This document shows positions 6,134 to 7,852 of a stretch of DNA of 7,852 nt, one piece after another. The first letter of the stretch is position 1; each line of letters opens with the position of its first letter. The stretch covers positions 1 through 7,852 of the forward strand of contig JAHZHV010000124.1 of assembly GCA_019420085.1 (NCBI GenBank), written 5' to 3'. Below the pieces are notes generated by a model. The model had not been told where the DNA came from. It saw only the letters and a list, made by a program, of their open reading frames with translations, and searched no databases. The stretch is from Christensenella sp. GTDB lineage: Bacteria; Bacillota; Clostridia; Christensenellales; Maliibacteriaceae. A program made the translations under genes and the position numbers.

Positions 6134-6646
6134 ATGAGACTGATTCTAAGCGATTGTTCCATTCCCATTGGCGCTTGTACCAACGACACTTGTTTCATCG
6201 ACTTATCGACCCGGAAAATTGCCCCCTGCACAGGGTGTTTCGGATGTTGGGTCAAGACGCCCGGCAAATGCGTCATTCGTGATGATGCAATACAAATCTA
6301 TCCGTTGATTGCGCAAAGTGATACGCTGCTTTATATCAGCAAAATTGAATACGGCAGTTATGATGTGCCAATGAAAACAATGCTGGAACGTGCAATTCCG
6401 ATTCAACAGGCATTTATCCGCATGTATCACGGGGAGACCCATCATCTCCAGCGCGACGTTATCCCCAAGCACGCTGTTATTCTTGCCTATGGCGATGACA
6501 CGCCCGACGGACAATCACTTTTTAAAAAACTTGTGGTTCGCAATGCATATAATATGAATTTTGATCGTTGGCAAGTTCGCTTTTGTACGCAGGAGTCACT
6601 GCCACAGATCATTGCGGCGGAGGTTGCGTCATGGAACAGCTTTTAA
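6134..6646 (+). CDS. Flavodoxin-fold protein with a four-cysteine cluster, first of a pair (170 residues)
   Basis: A predicted cytoplasmic redox protein of the NADPH-dependent FMN reductase/flavodoxin superfamily; electron donor and acceptor unknown. The N-terminus holds PCTGCFGCWVKTPGKCVIRDD (31-51 region), a hallmark of this group, with Cys32, 35, 38 and 46 spaced C-X2-C-X2-C-X7-C. Later parts also fit: ISKIEYGSYDVPMKTMLERAIP in the flavin-facing half, HGETHH and ILAYGDD. The usual N-terminal phosphate loop (GSPR...NT) is missing; the start reads LSDCSIPIGAC instead. ATG at 6134 is chosen, with GGAG at 6118-6121 upstream. A TTG at 6110 would add 8 residues but has no ribosome site. The 3' end overlaps the next gene by 16 nt, pointing to an operon. 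Family assignment is firm; [4Fe-4S] binding is inferred from resemblance to the iron-sulfur flavoprotein (Isf) motif. Confidence 0.85.
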   Translation: MRLILSDCSIPIGACTNDTCFIDLSTRKIAPCTGCFGCWVKTPGKCVIRDDAIQIYPLIAQSDTLLYISKIEYGSYDVPMKTMLERAIPIQQAFIRMYHGETHHLQRDVIPKHAVILAYGDDTPDGQSLFKKLVVRNAYNMNFDRWQVRFCTQESLPQIIAAEVASWNSF

Positions 6647-7254
6647 TTATCAACGCAAGTCCCCGTACGCGCAACTCCAATTCCAAGCGCTACGCTGCGC
6701 TTTTTTCCGGCTATTGCAGCATGGCCACAAAGTATGTAGCACTGACACGTACCAATCATGATTTTGTACGCGCACAAATCGCAGACGCCCACTGTCTGCT
6801 TCTTGTCTTTCCCCTCTACGCAGACGGCATCCCTTCCACGCTTCTGCAATTTTTCAAAGTACTGCAGAGCAATCCGCCTTTGAACAAGCCCACCATTTCC
6901 ATTTTGATCAATTGCGGCTTCCTTGAGCCTTCGCAAAATGACGTTGCAGTTGAAATGGTTCGCCTGTTCTGCGTGCAAAACGGATACCCGTTTGCATCCG
7001 TTTTAAAAATCGGCAGTGGTGAAGCGATTTTAGATTCTCCGTTTCGTTTTCTCGTGAAGCGAAAAATCCGCCGTTTTGTCAAAGCCGTTACGCATATGGA
7101 GCAATGTGTTTTACAAGTCACAATGCCGCTTTCCAAAAAGCTGTTTATACGCGCTTCCACGCAATACTGGACGCGATACGGTGCAAAAAACGGCCTGACA
7201 CGCCGGCAAATGCAATCGATGCAAATTGAACCAGACAAAAAAGCCCGGGGATAA
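6631..7254 (+). CDS. Flavodoxin-fold (NADPH-dependent FMN reductase-like) protein, second of the pair (207 residues)
   Basis: A predicted cytoplasmic flavoprotein. The N-terminal phosphate-binding loop INASPRTRNSNSK (7-19) and the strand-loop LLLVFPLYADGIPSTLLQFF (56-75) are characteristic of the NADPH-dependent FMN reductase superfamily. SILINCGFLEPSQN (90-103) also fits the subgroup that accompanies short cysteine-cluster flavodoxins. The C-terminal third is basic (FLVKRKIRRFVK) and I recognise no other domain in it. No cysteine cluster is present. ATG at 6631 has GGAGG at 6619-6623 spaced 7 nt, and starts inside the end of the preceding gene, so the two are almost certainly co-translated. 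The stop codon sits in the loop of the terminator at 7238-7270, so the last codons form the 5' arm of the hairpin. Substrate unknown. Confidence 0.85.
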   Translation: MEQLLIINASPRTRNSNSKRYAALFSGYCSMATKYVALTRTNHDFVRAQIADAHCLLLVFPLYADGIPSTLLQFFKVLQSNPPLNKPTISILINCGFLEPSQNDVAVEMVRLFCVQNGYPFASVLKIGSGEAILDSPFRFLVKRKIRRFVKAVTHMEQCVLQVTMPLSKKLFIRASTQYWTRYGAKNGLTRRQMQSMQIEPDKKARG

Positions 7255-7270
7255 TCTCCCCAGGCTTTTT
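7238..7270. terminator. Bidirectional terminator between the flavoprotein pair and the transketolase gene
   Basis: AAAAAGCC (7238-7245) pairs with GGCTTTTT (7263-7270). After one C/A mismatch, GGGGA (7247-7251) pairs with TCCCC (7257-7261) around a 5-nt loop. The stem ends in five T on the plus strand and at least five T on the minus strand, so it can stop both convergent transcripts. The TAA of the second flavoprotein (7252-7254) lies in the loop. Confidence 0.88.
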
Positions 7271-7331
7271 GTATCCATGGATCTTGCAGGCAGAATGTTC
7301 GATCACATATCTGCCGCAGCACACATATGGA

Positions 7332-7852
7332 TTACTTTCCCATTACACGACGAACAGCCGCAGCAATATGCGCCGGCGTCATTTCCAGCTCTTCGCTGAT
7401 GTCGTCCAGGAAGCCGACAACGCCGTAACGATCGCGGATACCGATGCGTTCAAAACGCGTGGCAATGCCTTCTTCCGCCATGACTTCCGCCACAGCGCTG
7501 CCAAGACCGCCAATGATGGAAGAATTTTCCGCCGTGACAACGGGGCCCATCTTTGCAGCCGCAATGACAGCTTCCCGATCAATAGGTTTGATCGTATGCA
7601 TATCAAGCACCTTGACGCTGATGCCTTCTTTGGCAAGTTCTTCTGCAGCATCCATCGACCATGCGACCATCAAATCGCTCGCAATGATCGTCATGTCGCT
7701 GCCCTCACGCACCGTATTGGCCTTTCCGATTTCAAACTTTGCATCCGGACCATAGACTTTGCGGGGAAGCTTGCGCGCCATGCGAAGATAGACAGAGCGC
7801 TCATCCTTCATGGCAAGACGCGTCAGTTCCACAAGCGCCGTGTTATCAACCG
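7332..7852 (-). CDS. Transketolase C-terminal subunit, N-terminus beyond the window
   Basis: The C-terminal 172 residues of a protein usually near 310, part of a split transketolase: a thiamine-diphosphate enzyme that moves two-carbon units between sugar phosphates in the non-oxidative pentose phosphate pathway. The visible part covers the end of the pyrimidine-binding domain (VYLRMARKLPRKVY) and the whole transketolase C domain (EIGKANTVREGSDMTII, VKVLDMHTIKPID, IIGGLGSAVAEVMAEE). It ends at MTPAHIAAAVRRVMGK and TAA. The short C-terminal domain and absence of anything after it fit the split two-gene form common in Firmicutes; the N-terminal subunit gene should lie just outside, upstream on the same strand. 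The segment TAENSSIIGG has Ser where I would expect His in many relatives (TAENHSIIGG). A DXS or other two-subunit ketolase is less likely. Confidence 0.9.
   Translation of the reverse strand, partial: VDNTALVELTRLAMKDERSVYLRMARKLPRKVYGPDAKFEIGKANTVREGSDMTIIASDLMVAWSMDAAEELAKEGISVKVLDMHTIKPIDREAVIAAAKMGPVVTAENSSIIGGLGSAVAEVMAEEGIATRFERIGIRDRYGVVGFLDDISEELEMTPAHIAAAVRRVMGK

Noticed and set aside
6816..7322. Minus-strand open frame of 168 codons opposite the second flavoprotein
   Set aside because: Crosses the terminator at 7238-7270, has no ribosome site or domain, and lies opposite a gene with clear family motifs.

Overview
The window looks like ordinary chromosome from an anaerobic, probably gut-associated member of the Clostridia (Firmicutes), of mid GC content by eye. 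This rests on gene content, not on a marker gene. The content is a TIGR03905-type small TSCPD protein, a stand-alone C-terminal transketolase polypeptide, a pair of short flavodoxin-fold proteins, a PepT tripeptidase, strong AGGAGG-type ribosome sites and single-membrane surface proteins with Thr-Pro tails. No mobile element, CRISPR array, tRNA or rRNA was seen. Both ends cut through genes.

Left part (1-2140, minus strand): the start of peptidase T (pepT, cut at the left edge) lies downstream of a complete aldo/keto reductase gene. A strong hairpin fills almost the whole gap between them. A 20-bp imperfect dyad lies upstream of the reductase and may be its operator.

Middle (2145-5945, minus strand) is the most interesting part. 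A clear promoter (TTGAAA, 18 nt, TATAAT) drives three tightly spaced genes. (1) A 414-residue single-pass membrane protein has an Arg/Gln/Tyr-rich cytoplasmic N-terminus, an outer FlgD-like Ig domain and a C-terminal Thr-Pro tail. (2) A 695-residue secreted-type membrane protein has about four outer Ig-like domains, one transmembrane helix and a long Gly/Tyr/Asp-rich cytoplasmic tail. (3) An 85-residue cysteine-rich TSCPD protein starts 5 nt after the second gene stops. A terminator-like hairpin follows. The two membrane proteins place complementary disordered segments inside the cell and Ig-like domains outside, so a surface or envelope complex is plausible, but no function is known to me.

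Right part (5946-7270, plus strand): two overlapping genes encode flavodoxin-fold proteins of the NADPH-dependent FMN reductase superfamily. The first carries a four-cysteine cluster like that of iron-sulfur flavoproteins but no clear phosphate loop. The second carries the phosphate loop but no such cluster. They may form a two-subunit redox enzyme.

Right edge (7332-7852, minus strand): the last 172 residues of a C-terminal transketolase subunit converge on the flavoprotein pair. The two units share a bidirectional terminator at 7238-7270.
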